Positions 9,501 through 17,299 are shown, counted from the first letter of the stretch. The stretch is 45,784 nt of DNA from Treponemataceae bacterium (GCA_024402435.1 JAKSTU010000017.1:1-45784), one strand, 5' to 3'. Program-made: numbers and translations. The notes: a model not told the origin generated them from the letters alone.

Positions 9501-9691
9501 TTTCTCCCTGGGAATATCTTAACAGATACAGGATTTATCTTGCTTCTCAAATGCTTCTTCATACCAATGCCACTGTTTTTGAAGTTTCTGAAAAATGCGG
9601 TTTTCAGGATCAGGCATATTTTTGCCGCGTATTCAAGAAAATTCATGGAGTTCCGCCGGGAAAATTCCGTTCAGCAACTGTAAAAAACTGA
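6560..9691 (+). CDS. Fused sugar-sensing regulator: LacI-type binding domain, pseudo-kinase core, receiver remnant, AraC HTH
   Basis: This is a 1043-residue cytoplasmic protein with no signal peptide or membrane segment. Residues 1-295 form a periplasmic-binding-protein/LacI-type ligand domain without an N-terminal HTH, ending in the RESCGC motif common in such regulators. Residues about 400-555 contain a coiled stretch and a GAF-like region. Residues 563-576 read MSKTDFFANMGSDL, matching the histidine-kinase H-box (FFANMSHELRTPL type) but with Ser where the phosphorylated His should be. A weak ATPase-like region follows (FPLIYGDPERLLQALEIF). Residues about 810-915 look like a receiver without the acidic pair or the conserved Lys. 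The last ~100 residues are a clear AraC HTH pair. ATG 6560 is preferred over TTG 6545 because of the promoter position. It is divergent from uxaBAC, so it probably activates hexuronate use in response to a pectin-derived sugar (inference). Confidence 0.85.
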   Translation: MANKKSRIGFILGSIHTGSASPMWKTLVKEASHTDSAFFVFPGGKLNAVKDSEYLRNSIYRLANTENLDGLISWGSSIGGEITVDELNAFHNNLSPLPYVTIAHKMPGHGCVKFDAYNGMASLVRHFVHEHGAYRIAFLRGPSNHSSSVERFRAFCDVMMSCGYDMRRSKLVSDPFAWGEGEEAVKQLYQERGLIPGRDFDVLIGASDLMTFSAVKFLQRSGFSVPDDFTCAGFNDSVESRIMGSAFSTVHMPYDALELSALKMIKDLLAGGGEPKDLVLSADVVIRESCGCSVANSLATNDAVSVPVSHTPAQLKNALAKLFRLDEISTNAIIEPIVNGLQSDDEAMLFSLVDKSLERFFSQDMDLRLLFKGFALAKAADFLPVGFCASLENRFLLAVSLAQNRVLQSAKYNERRLQAELNSLKCQLLAARSRINLLEMLHEHLPRIGIHSAALVLTGAYSKSEKESVFAGGFTPENCFFEGEVFDAKKLLPESVSGFESGVFLVQPLFMEKQPIGYFVCNVPAYEGTLFEELRSIISSSLTGVFLFEETSVARERAEKAEMSKTDFFANMGSDLCEPLMQLGRKIDQIQSMVLSGCTDQDILSSEMVFIKNSIEEQVEKTNLVLDLTLSQKNELPFEKYLFQVGTVVGNSAPPGSFPLIYGDPERLLQALEIFAKISGRNLEDVVLKEIDSGLLFLFEADKTMSEDLWQRNDVLLAERICMLLGAGIEKNSDSIRITYPWPKFSCKAAAASAELYQWNADSAPEEDWGRIYANRATEPFASSAFLCRTAMATSELKKIKNFTSLFEKKMTSGVSNPILFIGKSFTENFSWAPYNQSIFINSMESFEETLEKITPSMVVFDFLDAEAVEKVRCTPSTVMCPVLVLGEHVKDEEQVSKLIRVPRVILCNTSIAKSPEFARRAMALLAGEEILPPDTGALVKKAICYLNANSGTQISRWKLADYVHVSEDYLTRIFHKETGLSPWEYLNRYRIYLASQMLLHTNATVFEVSEKCGFQDQAYFCRVFKKIHGVPPGKFRSATVKN

Positions 9692-9692
9692 C

Positions 9693-9719
9693 TAAACTTC
9701 CATTTTCAAAAACCGATAT
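9693..9719 (+). promoter_or_regulatory. Sigma-28 (FliA)-type promoter of the flgN-flgK-flgL-fliW-csrA operon
   Basis: TAAACTTC (9693-9700), an 11-base spacer and ACCGATAT (9712-9719) closely match the flagellar sigma-28 consensus TAAAGTTT-N11-GCCGATAA. It starts 2 bases after the stop codon of the regulator and about 20 bases before the flgN start, as expected for a late flagellar operon. Confidence 0.75.
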
Positions 9720-9739
9720 TAAATGCAGGTGGTGTGAAA

Positions 9740-10177
9740 ATGGATGTTACAAACGATTTACAGAATATCCTTGAGGGGCAGGACCAGAAACTTGATCAGA
9801 TTCTGGCAGTTCAGAAAGAAATCCGCTCCGATGTTACGGAACGCAATTGGATCAATCTTGAGCAGCATATTGCTCAGCTTTCAGGTTTATCAAAAGATTT
9901 TTCACAGTTGGAAAATCAGCGGGTAAAAATCCTTGAAACTTCAGAAGAACTTTCTTCTTCCGTAAAAAAGAATCCTCTTTTTTATTCAATTCATAAAAAA
10001 CTTGTTGCTTCCCGTGCAGAAAACGATGCTCTCAATTCTTACATTTCAATTACACGGGGATTTTTGCAGGGAATTTTCGACAAAGCAATTTCAGGCAAAC
10101 GCAATACACTTTATTCACGTAATGGCGCAATCTGTCGCCCTAATCCTGAATCCATTCTTTTGAATACATTGTCTTGA
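9740..10177 (+). CDS. flgN: FlgN-like flagellar export chaperone
   Basis: This is a 145-residue, strongly helical, charged protein with long heptad-like stretches and no signal peptide. FlgN proteins bind the hook-associated proteins FlgK and FlgL in the cytoplasm and keep them export-competent. Sequence similarity is weak by eye. The assignment rests on size, helical character and position 12 bases before flgK in a sigma-28-type operon. ATG 9740 is preferred over the in-frame GTG at 9734 because AGGTGG (9728-9733) is then 6 bases upstream. It could be another small flagellar coiled-coil protein. Confidence 0.7.
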   Translation: MDVTNDLQNILEGQDQKLDQILAVQKEIRSDVTERNWINLEQHIAQLSGLSKDFSQLENQRVKILETSEELSSSVKKNPLFYSIHKKLVASRAENDALNSYISITRGFLQGIFDKAISGKRNTLYSRNGAICRPNPESILLNTLS

Positions 10178-10189
10178 GCGAGGTAAGTT

Positions 10190-12094
10190 ATGTCCAGTAC
10201 TTTTGCAGGAATTGAAATGGGAAAACGCAGTCTGCTGGCTCACAGCCAGGCAATCAGCACTGCAGGACACAATATCTCAAATGCGGACACTGAAGGTTAT
10301 TCACGTCAGCGTGTACAGATTTCTCAGTATGATCCGCTTTATCGTCCTGACTTGAACCGTGCGGAAACAGCAGGTCAGATCGGTCAGGGCATTTCAGCAC
10401 AAAGCATTGAACGTGTCCGCGATGAAATGCTTGACAGCCGCATTGTTGCTCAGGCAAACCAGGAATCTTATTGGAGCACCCGTGAAAACTATTATTCAAT
10501 GATTGAAAATGTTTTCAACGATTTGGGTGAATCTTCAGTCCGTTCCAACATGGACAAATTCTGGGAATCATGGCAGGAACTTGCGCTTTATCCTGAAACA
10601 AAAGCCGCCCGTCAGGCAGTTGTAACCCGCGGTGAAACACTTGCTGAATCAATCCGTCAGCAGTATACGAGTCTGTCAGGAATCGGAACTCTTTTGAACG
10701 GTGACATTGAAGCAACTGTTTCTCAGATTAATGATTACGCAGAACGCATTGCAGCGTTGAACAAAGAAATTTCCCGCAGTGAAGCAATTGGTGACAAACC
10801 CAACGATTTGTATGACCAGCGTGACCTGATGGTAGACAAACTGTCAAAACTGGCTGACATTACTACAGAACGCCGGGACAGGGACGAATTCATGGTTCAT
10901 GTGGGCGGACGTGTTCTGGTACAGGGTGGCGTTGCCCGCGGATTCAATGTTGAACCTACATTGGACAACAGCGGCTATTCAAAGGTTGTATGGTCTGACA
11001 CCGGAAAAGATGTGGAAGTTTCCGGCGGTTCACTCGGTGCACTGATTGAACTTCGTGATGTTGACCTTAGAAACGAAATTCAGAACCTGAACACAATGAC
11101 CATGAACTTTGCTGATCTTGTAAACGATATCCATCGCAACGGAATCGGCGCAAACAGTGTGACAGGTCTTGATTTCTTTGTAGAGCAGCCTTTTGTCGCA
11201 AACAACATGGGAAACTTTGACAGAGACGGTGACGGTGTTGAAGACACTTCATACATTTTCCGCATGACCGGTTCCAATACATTGGATCCTCAGCAGCAGA
11301 CGGGCCTTGAAGGTACAATTACAATTTCCGGCCATTCAGGAAACATTGCAGTAAATTATTATTCCACTGATACGGTTGAGACAATCGTAAACCGCATCAA
11401 TGACTCGGACGGTGAAGTCAAAGCTTATCTTGACCGGAACAACAATCTTGTTCTTAAAGGTACAACAGCTTCTTCAGAAAACAATCCTGATTTTGTAATC
11501 CGCCATGTGGAAGATTCAGGCTTTTTTCTCAGCGGTTATGCAGGACTTCTTGCAGAAAGCGGTGAAGCCGGTGCCTATGATTTTGCACAGGCAAATGCAG
11601 TTAATGCTCTTGCAGGAGTCGGTGCAGAAAGCATTAGCGGAAACGGCGGTGTTGCCCAGTATGCAGTTGCTCCCGTTCTTAACCCTGCCGGATATGTGGC
11701 AGTCAATTCGGCAATTACAAACGATATTCTTTCAGTTGCAGCGGCTTCTCACTCACGTGAAGGAACTGTAGAAATCGGTGACGGTTCTGCAGCTCTTGCA
11801 ATTGCAAACATCCGCAACACTCAGGTAATGATCGGTTCTTCAAACACCATCGATGATTATTTTGCTGACACACTCACAAGAGTTGGACTCAAAGGTGAAC
11901 AGGCCCAGGTAAACTATGAAAATCAGGTTGCAGTAATGAGCAGCCTTGAAAATCTTCGGGATTCAATTTCAGGCGTAAACATTGATGAAGAACTGGCTGA
12001 TGTTCTGAAATTCCAGCACGGTTACAATGCAGCTGCGAAATTAGTAACAATTATGGATAAAATGCTCGATACTATATTAGGGCTTGGTGCCTGA
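10190..12094 (+). CDS. flgK: Flagellar hook-associated protein 1
   Basis: FlgK is the first hook-filament junction protein. The 634 residues carry the conserved N-terminal rod/hook motif (SQAISTAGHNISNADTEGYSRQRV, about residues 22-45) and a C-terminal D0 helix (VNIDEELADVLKFQHGYNAAAKLVTIMDKML) typical of FlgK. The middle is the variable surface domain. A GAGG Shine-Dalgarno precedes ATG 10190. It lies between flgN and flgL in one operon and is exported through the flagellar type III apparatus, without a cleavable signal. Confidence 0.96.
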   Translation: MSSTFAGIEMGKRSLLAHSQAISTAGHNISNADTEGYSRQRVQISQYDPLYRPDLNRAETAGQIGQGISAQSIERVRDEMLDSRIVAQANQESYWSTRENYYSMIENVFNDLGESSVRSNMDKFWESWQELALYPETKAARQAVVTRGETLAESIRQQYTSLSGIGTLLNGDIEATVSQINDYAERIAALNKEISRSEAIGDKPNDLYDQRDLMVDKLSKLADITTERRDRDEFMVHVGGRVLVQGGVARGFNVEPTLDNSGYSKVVWSDTGKDVEVSGGSLGALIELRDVDLRNEIQNLNTMTMNFADLVNDIHRNGIGANSVTGLDFFVEQPFVANNMGNFDRDGDGVEDTSYIFRMTGSNTLDPQQQTGLEGTITISGHSGNIAVNYYSTDTVETIVNRINDSDGEVKAYLDRNNNLVLKGTTASSENNPDFVIRHVEDSGFFLSGYAGLLAESGEAGAYDFAQANAVNALAGVGAESISGNGGVAQYAVAPVLNPAGYVAVNSAITNDILSVAAASHSREGTVEIGDGSAALAIANIRNTQVMIGSSNTIDDYFADTLTRVGLKGEQAQVNYENQVAVMSSLENLRDSISGVNIDEELADVLKFQHGYNAAAKLVTIMDKMLDTILGLGA

Positions 12095-12120
12095 AAAACA
12101 TGTAATCAAGGGGTAGGAAG

Positions 12121-13365
12121 ATGACACGTATTACCAGCGCAATGACAAATAAAGATCTGCAGAGAACCATGAGAAATCAGGAGTCCGGCATTTACAAACT
12201 GCAGAATCAGGTTACGTCTCAGAACCGGATTCAGAGTCTCCGTGATGATCCCATTGCTGCAGGACACCTTGTCCGTTATGAATCTTACCTCAGCCGTGCA
12301 AATCAGTTTGAGAAGAATGCTCAGACTGTTGCAGACCGCATTTCTTATTCCGAAACTTACATGAATCAGTCTCTGGACATTATGCAGCGTGTCCGGGAAC
12401 TTGCTGTAGAAGGCGCAAACGGCATTTATTCCGAAGAAAACCTTAAAAACATGGCAGTTGAAGTTGATCAGCTTCTTCAGGAACTTATTTCCAATGCAAA
12501 TGCAGTCAGTGCAGACGGAACTCCGCTTTTTGCGGGAATCAGTACCAACCGCACTCCCTTCCAGATTATTGAAGGCCCTGTCAAAGGCAGCGGCAGTGCA
12601 ATGATTACAAATGTTGTCTATAACGGAAGTCTTGGTTCAAATGACGTTGAAGTTGATGAAAACTCTTTCATGAACATAAAGAATTCCGGCACAAACATTT
12701 TCTGGGCCGAAAATCAGCAGCTTTACGGGCTTCGTGATGCTACAGACTATACAGTTCCAAAAGACAGCGTTATTTCAATTGACGGACAGGACATCAGACT
12801 TACAGCCGGTGACAATGTTTATTCAATTGCTGCAAAAATCAACAATTCCAATGTTGCTGTAAAAGCTTCAATTGATCCTGTAACCAACGGACTTAATCTT
12901 GCAACAACAAATGCACATCAGCTTTGGCTTGAAGATTCTGAAGGTTCCACTCTCAGTGATCTTGGAATCATCAAGGATTCAAGTCAGCGTGCTCCATACA
13001 ATCTGGCAGAATCTGCCCAGGTTTCAGGCGGGTCTCTCTTTGACACTGTGATTGCCCTCAGAAATGCAATGATTCAGGGTGATTATGAAACCATCGGCGG
13101 CAAAGTTCTCGGTTCTCTTGACTCAGGAATTGACAGTCTTCTTGCAAAAATGTCTGAAAGCGGTGCCAAATATGAACGCGCTTTGCAGAATGTTTCCAAA
13201 GCCCAGATGAATCAGTTCAATGCAACTGCTCTTGTTGCCAAAGAAGGTGACACGGACATTACACAGGCAATTACAGACCTTAAAATGATGCAGTATGTTC
13301 AGCAGGCAACTTTGAGTACAGCAGGTGATTTGTATTCCCATTCATTGCTGAATTTCATGAAATAA
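12121..13365 (+). CDS. flgL: Flagellar hook-associated protein 3
   Basis: FlgL is the second hook-filament junction protein. The 414 residues start with the flagellin-like D0/D1 helix (MTRITSAMTNKDLQRTM, then LQNQVTSQNRIQSLRDDPIAAGHLVRYESYL). They end with a matching C-terminal helix (ITDLKMMQYVQQATLSTAGDLYSHSLLNFMK). The central region is longer than in enteric FlgL. It is preceded by AAGGGGTAGGAAG, a strong ribosome site, 26 bases after flgK. It shares the operon with flgK, fliW and csrA. Confidence 0.95.
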   Translation: MTRITSAMTNKDLQRTMRNQESGIYKLQNQVTSQNRIQSLRDDPIAAGHLVRYESYLSRANQFEKNAQTVADRISYSETYMNQSLDIMQRVRELAVEGANGIYSEENLKNMAVEVDQLLQELISNANAVSADGTPLFAGISTNRTPFQIIEGPVKGSGSAMITNVVYNGSLGSNDVEVDENSFMNIKNSGTNIFWAENQQLYGLRDATDYTVPKDSVISIDGQDIRLTAGDNVYSIAAKINNSNVAVKASIDPVTNGLNLATTNAHQLWLEDSEGSTLSDLGIIKDSSQRAPYNLAESAQVSGGSLFDTVIALRNAMIQGDYETIGGKVLGSLDSGIDSLLAKMSESGAKYERALQNVSKAQMNQFNATALVAKEGDTDITQAITDLKMMQYVQQATLSTAGDLYSHSLLNFMK

Positions 13366-13415
13366 TTGATAAAGTAAGAATTTGAGTGAATATTGGTTCA
13401 GAAAGGAAGAAACTG

Positions 13416-13829
13416 ATGAAAGAAATATACATGGATGAAGGACTTTTCGGCTTTGAAGAATACCACAATTATTCTCTTTGCAGCAGTGATTACGATCCTT
13501 TTATGTGGCTTCACTGCAATGATGAAAAAGCTGTGTCTTTTCTTGTTGTGGATCCTTTTATTTTCCGCCCTGATTACGAAATTGACATTGACGATGAATA
13601 CCTCAAAAAAATCGGGATTTCTCAGCCTCAGGACGTGATCATTATGGCTGTGGTTACTGTTCCTGTTGACGGAAGCCCTGTAACAGCAAATTTGCGCGGT
13701 CCGCTTGTAATCAATAAAATCAACGGCAAAGCAATGCAAGTTATCCTGAATGATTCCAAATGGTCTACAAAACATGACATTCTTCAGGAATCACTTGAGA
13801 ATTCAAAGAAAGGAAGTTGCCAATGCTGA
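13416..13829 (+). CDS. fliW: Flagellar assembly factor FliW (CsrA antagonist)
   Basis: FliW binds CsrA and, alternatively, flagellin. When flagellin is exported, FliW is freed and sequesters CsrA, relieving translational repression of flagellin. The 137-residue protein shows the family pattern [13 protein letters not shown] near the N-terminus, then [17 protein letters not shown] and [24 protein letters not shown] 13416 follows GAAAGGAAG with good spacing. An in-frame GTG at 13386 would extend the protein but has no ribosome site. It overlaps csrA by 7 bases, so the antagonist and its target are coupled. Both flagellin genes of the window carry predicted CsrA sites. Confidence 0.95.
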   Translation: MKEIYMDEGLFGFEEYHNYSLCSSDYDPFMWLHCNDEKAVSFLVVDPFIFRPDYEIDIDDEYLKKIGISQPQDVIIMAVVTVPVDGSPVTANLRGPLVINKINGKAMQVILNDSKWSTKHDILQESLENSKKGSCQC

Positions 13830-14044
13830 TTTTGTCAAGAAAACTGAATGAAAAAATCTGCATCGGAAACGACATAACACTTACAATAATTGAAGTCCGT
13901 GGTGACAGTGTAAAAATCGGGGTAGATGCACCCAAAGAAGTAAAAGTTTTCAGAAAAGAAGTTTACAGCGCCATTCAAAGTGAGAACCAAGCCGCTTTAC
14001 AACCCGGAAACCTTTCAAAACTCAAGGATATTCTCAATCACTGA
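13823..14044 (+). CDS. csrA: Carbon storage regulator / translational repressor CsrA
   Basis: CsrA is a dimeric RNA-binding protein that binds GGA in hairpin loops and ribosome sites. The 73-residue protein begins [18 protein letters not shown] and contains [19 protein letters not shown], the canonical core with the RNA-contacting strands and the conserved Arg. A short C-terminal extension ([14 protein letters not shown]) is present, as in FliW-type organisms. ATG 13823 is preferred over an upstream TTG because AAGGAAG lies 6-7 bases before it. It is the last gene of the operon. It ends only 6 bases from the convergent tsaB stop, with no visible terminator between. Confidence 0.97.
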   Translation: MLILSRKLNEKICIGNDITLTIIEVRGDSVKIGVDAPKEVKVFRKEVYSAIQSENQAALQPGNLSKLKDILNH

Positions 14045-14050
14045 TTTGTT

Positions 14051-14731
14051 TTACTTGCGTTCCTGTAGTTTTTCTTCTGCTTCACTTACGCGGATGTAAA
14101 CCGGCCCGTCGTAGTCCTGCATAGGTTTGTCGCCTGCAATAAACTTTTTCTGTGCAAGATCCAGAAGTGATTCTGTAGAATCAAAAACTTTCGGCGAAAA
14201 GGTAGTGACTTTCAGCTGCGGGTATGATTCAGAAAACTGTTCCGCAAACATTTCCGCATCGGCACCTACGGCCAGAATCCTTTCTTCTGAATCTAGACAT
14301 TCTGCAATCTGAGAAAGTTCTGCATCCATAGGTTCAGTGCTTAATGTGCCGTTTCTGTATACAGCTGCATAAAAACGGTCTTTTTTTGCATCAATAACTG
14401 GGACTACAGCCCCGGGCCATGTCCTGAAAGGATATGCAACAGCTTCAAGTGTAGGAATCCCGTACAAAGGAATGCTGTTTGCAAACTCCAATGCTTTAAG
14501 ACAAGCAAAACCGAGTCTGAGGCCTGTAAAAGTTCCGGGACCGCCCGTAATAGCAAGGAATTCAAGCTCAGAGGGTGTAAGACCTGCCAAAGAAAGAACT
14601 TTTTCTATTGAGGGCAGCAGTTCTTCAGACTGATGCATTCCGATATCAAGTTCAAGTTTTGCAGTTTTTTCTTCGTTTTTGCACAAAAAAGTAATGCGAG
14701 GGGCCGCACAGTCCAATGCAAGAGCTTTCAT
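14051..14731 (-). CDS. tsaB: tRNA t6A biosynthesis protein TsaB
   Basis: TsaB is the pseudo-ATPase partner of TsaD in making N6-threonylcarbamoyladenosine at A37 of ANN-decoding tRNAs. The 226 residues open with MKALALDCAAPRITF and carry the family signature AITGGPGTFTGLRLGFACLKALE (about residues 60-82). Lys and acidic motifs typical of TsaB follow (PVIDAKKDRFYAAVY). An AGGAAG ribosome site sits 7 bases upstream. It begins 4 bases after tsaE, so the two are co-transcribed. They form the tail of a long flagellar transcript unit. Confidence 0.93.
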   Translation of the reverse strand: MKALALDCAAPRITFLCKNEEKTAKLELDIGMHQSEELLPSIEKVLSLAGLTPSELEFLAITGGPGTFTGLRLGFACLKALEFANSIPLYGIPTLEAVAYPFRTWPGAVVPVIDAKKDRFYAAVYRNGTLSTEPMDAELSQIAECLDSEERILAVGADAEMFAEQFSESYPQLKVTTFSPKVFDSTESLLDLAQKKFIAGDKPMQDYDGPVYIRVSEAEEKLQERK

Positions 14732-14735
14732 TCAA

Positions 14736-15236
14736 TTACTTCCTAATTATGTATTTTTCTGCTTTTTCAATAAATTCCGGGCGGTCAAAATTTGACAGTG
14801 TGATGTTTCTTCCGCCTTTGTCATCTGCTTCAAGTTTAAGAACAATTGTACGCTTGGGAAGTTCGCTCATGATTTTTTCGCTCCATTCAATAATGGAAAC
14901 GCCTTTTCCGTAAATCATGTCCTCTGTCCCCAAATTTACAAAATCTTCTGTTGTGTCAATCCTGTAAACATCCATGTGATACAAAGGCATCTTTCCTTCG
15001 TATTCACTGATAAGAGTAAAAGTAGGGCTTGTAACAGTTTCTTCAACACCCAAAGCCTGAGCAATGCCTTTTGTAATTGTGGTTTTTCCTGCTGCAAGTG
15101 TTCCCTGCATTGCAATTACATCACCAGGTTTCAGAAGAGAACCGATTATTGTGCCAAGATTAATTGTTTCTTCACTGGAAGAAGTGTAGAGGGAGATCAG
15201 GGGAGTTGTCCTTCCGAATCTTTGTTCAAGATGCAT
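14736..15236 (-). CDS. tsaE: tRNA t6A biosynthesis ATPase TsaE
   Basis: TsaE is the small P-loop ATPase of the TsaB-TsaD-TsaE complex for t6A synthesis. The 166 residues contain a Walker A GTLAAGKTT (usually GxLGAGKT), the family segment TVTSPTFTLISEYEG, and YHMDVYRI with the acidic Walker B-like residue. IIEWSEK follows near the C-terminal part. The start at 15236 overlaps the upstream small gene by 40 bases. The first 18 or so residues are not clearly conserved and the ribosome site is weak, so the true start could be slightly downstream. It is coupled to tsaB. Confidence 0.92.
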   Translation of the reverse strand: MHLEQRFGRTTPLISLYTSSSEETINLGTIIGSLLKPGDVIAMQGTLAAGKTTITKGIAQALGVEETVTSPTFTLISEYEGKMPLYHMDVYRIDTTEDFVNLGTEDMIYGKGVSIIEWSEKIMSELPKRTIVLKLEADDKGGRNITLSNFDRPEFIEKAEKYIIRK

Positions 15237-15457
15237 TCTTTTAACTGTTTTAAAAGAGGTACAAGAGGGTAATCAACAGAATCTTTCAATTCAATGTCAA
15301 TTTCTTTGCTTCCCAGAGGAGTCATCTCGATGGTAAATTCAACAGGAACTGTTACTGTAACAAGAGGAAGTTCAATTACAGCATCAGCAAGAAAAGTCCT
15401 GCGATAATAAATGAATCCCTCGTCTCTGTTGACGTTCTTTAAGTCGATAACTCTCAT
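15197..15457 (-). CDS. Conserved-looking small protein of unknown function (86 aa)
   Basis: No family is recognised with confidence. The 86-residue protein begins MRVIDLKNVNRDEGFIYY and is beta-rich in its first 60 residues, with alternating hydrophobic strands (VIELPLVTVTVPVEFTIEM). It ends with a charged helix. No signal peptide or membrane segment is seen. ATG 15457 is chosen over an upstream TTG because a -10-like box lies 6 bases before it. It overlaps tsaE by 40 bases and lies downstream of the PilZ gene. It may be a small assembly or regulatory factor; nothing more can be said. Confidence 0.65.
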   Translation of the reverse strand: MRVIDLKNVNRDEGFIYYRRTFLADAVIELPLVTVTVPVEFTIEMTPLGSKEIDIELKDSVDYPLVPLLKQLKECILNKDSEGQLP

Positions 15458-15463
15458 GACCTT

Positions 15464-15492
15464 AGAATACCTCAAGATTAAAAAAAAATCAA
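15464..15492 (-). promoter_or_regulatory. Predicted internal promoter before the 86-aa gene and tsaE-tsaB
   Basis: On the minus strand TTGATT (15487-15492), a 17-base spacer and TATTCT (15464-15469) end 6 bases before ATG 15457. The gap after the PilZ gene (15493-15591) is very AT-rich and otherwise featureless. This would give the t6A genes their own leaderless promoter. Confidence 0.45.
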
Positions 15493-15591
15493 TTTCCTCT
15501 AATAAAACTTATTAATATACAAGTAAAATTAAAATTTTCATGGTTTTAAACCGGTTTTGCAGAAACTCTATGATTCACTTTGTATAAAAAA

Positions 15592-16686
15592 TCATACATA
15601 ATCATAAACTTTCGTAAAAATCCGGTTTCTGGTTTTTTTGCTTACTTTCAGGAAAAGAATGTGAAGAACATAACGGTCCGTCTCGGGAGAAACATCTGTG
15701 TTTACAATGATTCCTGTAATCTGATCTTCATCCAGTCCGTTTACTGACAAATAAAGATGAATGTATTGATTCGGTTTGATGTTCATTGTTGTAAGGATAC
15801 TGCAGCCTCCGACCGAAAGTTCCAGAAGTGTTCCCTGATACTGATTTTCCAAAGGAGTGTATGTAATCTTTGCATTTTCTCCCGAACCGCCGGTAGTAAC
15901 TTTTACAGAAGAAAAACGGCAGGTTCTGTTGATTGCGATTCTTTTGTACTGTCTTCTCTGGTAACGCTGCAAATTGTTGCAATGATTTACAACCATTTCT
16001 CCGCTGTCTGTGGTTTTCTGGTAACGGAGAACGCGGACTGAAGCAAGATAAGCAGTATTTGTCTTTGTCTGATAGAAAAGATTGATTTTTGAAAGCTCCG
16101 GCGGCCTTACTTCGTTATTTAGAACATCTCTTGGAATTGAAAGCCACAATCCGTCTTTCTGAACGCTCAGAATCTGAAGAGGAAACTGTTCCTTGTTGTC
16201 AGAATAATACTGGACTGTTCCGCCTTCCGGAAAATTTGATGTGGAAGTAAGATTTGAAAGACTTCGCAAAGAATTGTCCACTTTCTGATGAATCGAAAAA
16301 AGAAGCGCAAGATTGTTCTGAAGTTCGTCTTCTGAAATGTCAGCATTTTCTTTCAAATCATGATATTGCTCAGAAAAAAACAGTTCACCGAACTGTTCGT
16401 TCCGCAAATTCACTTCAAGGTTGGGAATTTTCTTTTTTCTGCAGATTTTCAGAAGGAAATCCTTTTCGGGCAGACTCAGTTCATAAATAGCGGCCACTCT
16501 GTTGATGATGGAAGGCGTAGTAGTTTTGTTCGCATCACGTCCGCTGCTGCTGTTTCTTTTGGCAGCCTGAATGATCAGGTTGACGAGAATTGCAAGAACT
16601 GCGATTCCTGCTGCAATTATTGCAGCCATGTAGTAGGATTTGTCTTGTCTTGCCTGTAAAGGACTTCCCTGTAATAAAAAAAGCAT
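15592..16686 (-). CDS. Membrane-anchored PilZ-domain protein (c-di-GMP receptor candidate)
   Basis: The protein has 364 residues. One N-terminal membrane segment (about residues 19-41) is followed by a charged linker and a central helical/beta region. A C-terminal PilZ domain begins with RRQYKR (244-249, the RxxxR c-di-GMP motif) and continues to ELSVGG (289-294), matching DxSxxG with Glu in place of Asp. PilZ proteins bind cyclic di-GMP; in spirochetes they influence motility. The gene sits between flagellar genes and the t6A genes and is 1 base after the preceding gene. GGAG lies 7 bases before ATG. A role coupling c-di-GMP to flagella is inferred from location. The Asp-to-Glu change leaves ligand binding untested. 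Confidence 0.85.
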   Translation of the reverse strand: MLFLLQGSPLQARQDKSYYMAAIIAAGIAVLAILVNLIIQAAKRNSSSGRDANKTTTPSIINRVAAIYELSLPEKDFLLKICRKKKIPNLEVNLRNEQFGELFFSEQYHDLKENADISEDELQNNLALLFSIHQKVDNSLRSLSNLTSTSNFPEGGTVQYYSDNKEQFPLQILSVQKDGLWLSIPRDVLNNEVRPPELSKINLFYQTKTNTAYLASVRVLRYQKTTDSGEMVVNHCNNLQRYQRRQYKRIAINRTCRFSSVKVTTGGSGENAKITYTPLENQYQGTLLELSVGGCSILTTMNIKPNQYIHLYLSVNGLDEDQITGIIVNTDVSPETDRYVLHILFLKVSKKTRNRIFTKVYDYV

Positions 16687-16687
16687 G

Positions 16688-17284
16688 TCAGAACTCCGCT
16701 TCTGAAATTGATTTGTACAATGTTTCCAATCTGGGCTTCAGTTCGTATTCGGCCAAATCCCCAACAAGAACCATATCCTTTGTTTCAAGAGCATTTGTAA
16801 GTTCCTGAAGGAATGGTGCAAACTGATTCATGAATTTTGCAATGGGGTCTCCGTCTGCTTCAAAAGCTGCAAACTTTTCCGGAAAAAGAGCTGACAAAGA
16901 AATTACATGGCACATGTTGTCGAACATGTTTGCAAAAGCTTCAAGAAGGGCAGACACTTCTTTTTCTTTGCCGCTTTGCAGAAGAAGCGGAACATTCTCA
17001 AAACCGGCGCAAAGTTTCTCAAGCAAAGGCAGCAGTTCCTTGAACCGTGTTGCAATGTCAGAAACACTCAATGTATGTACCGAAACTTTTTCCGTAGAAT
17101 CAATGCTCCGTGCATAAAGTTCATCAATTTTTTCCGCAGGGTATTCAGTTCCGTCCACTTCAATCATGATGATTGTTGCGTCATTGTTCTCGCACTCCGC
17201 TTCAAGTGCAGTAAGAACTTCACCGACTGTCTTTTCGTTTTCAAGTGTTACATCAAGTTCATTGTCATTCAAAAAAATTTTCAT
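16688..17284 (-). CDS. Hypothetical protein of the fliD operon (198 aa)
   Basis: No family is recognised. The 198-residue protein is acidic, with an N-terminal beta-like part (MKIFLNDNELDVTLENEKTV, resembling a small ubiquitin-like or strand-rich fold). From residue 70 on it is long and amphipathic-helical. No signal peptide, membrane segment or Cys cluster motif is present. A GGGAG ribosome site precedes ATG 17284, and the gene lies 15 bases after fliD and 1 base before the PilZ gene. Its position right after fliD suggests a FliS/FliT-like chaperone role, but this is only inference from context and helical content. Confidence 0.75.
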   Translation of the reverse strand: MKIFLNDNELDVTLENEKTVGEVLTALEAECENNDATIIMIEVDGTEYPAEKIDELYARSIDSTEKVSVHTLSVSDIATRFKELLPLLEKLCAGFENVPLLLQSGKEKEVSALLEAFANMFDNMCHVISLSALFPEKFAAFEADGDPIAKFMNQFAPFLQELTNALETKDMVLVGDLAEYELKPRLETLYKSISEAEF

Positions 17285-17299
17285 AAATACTCCCGTGTT

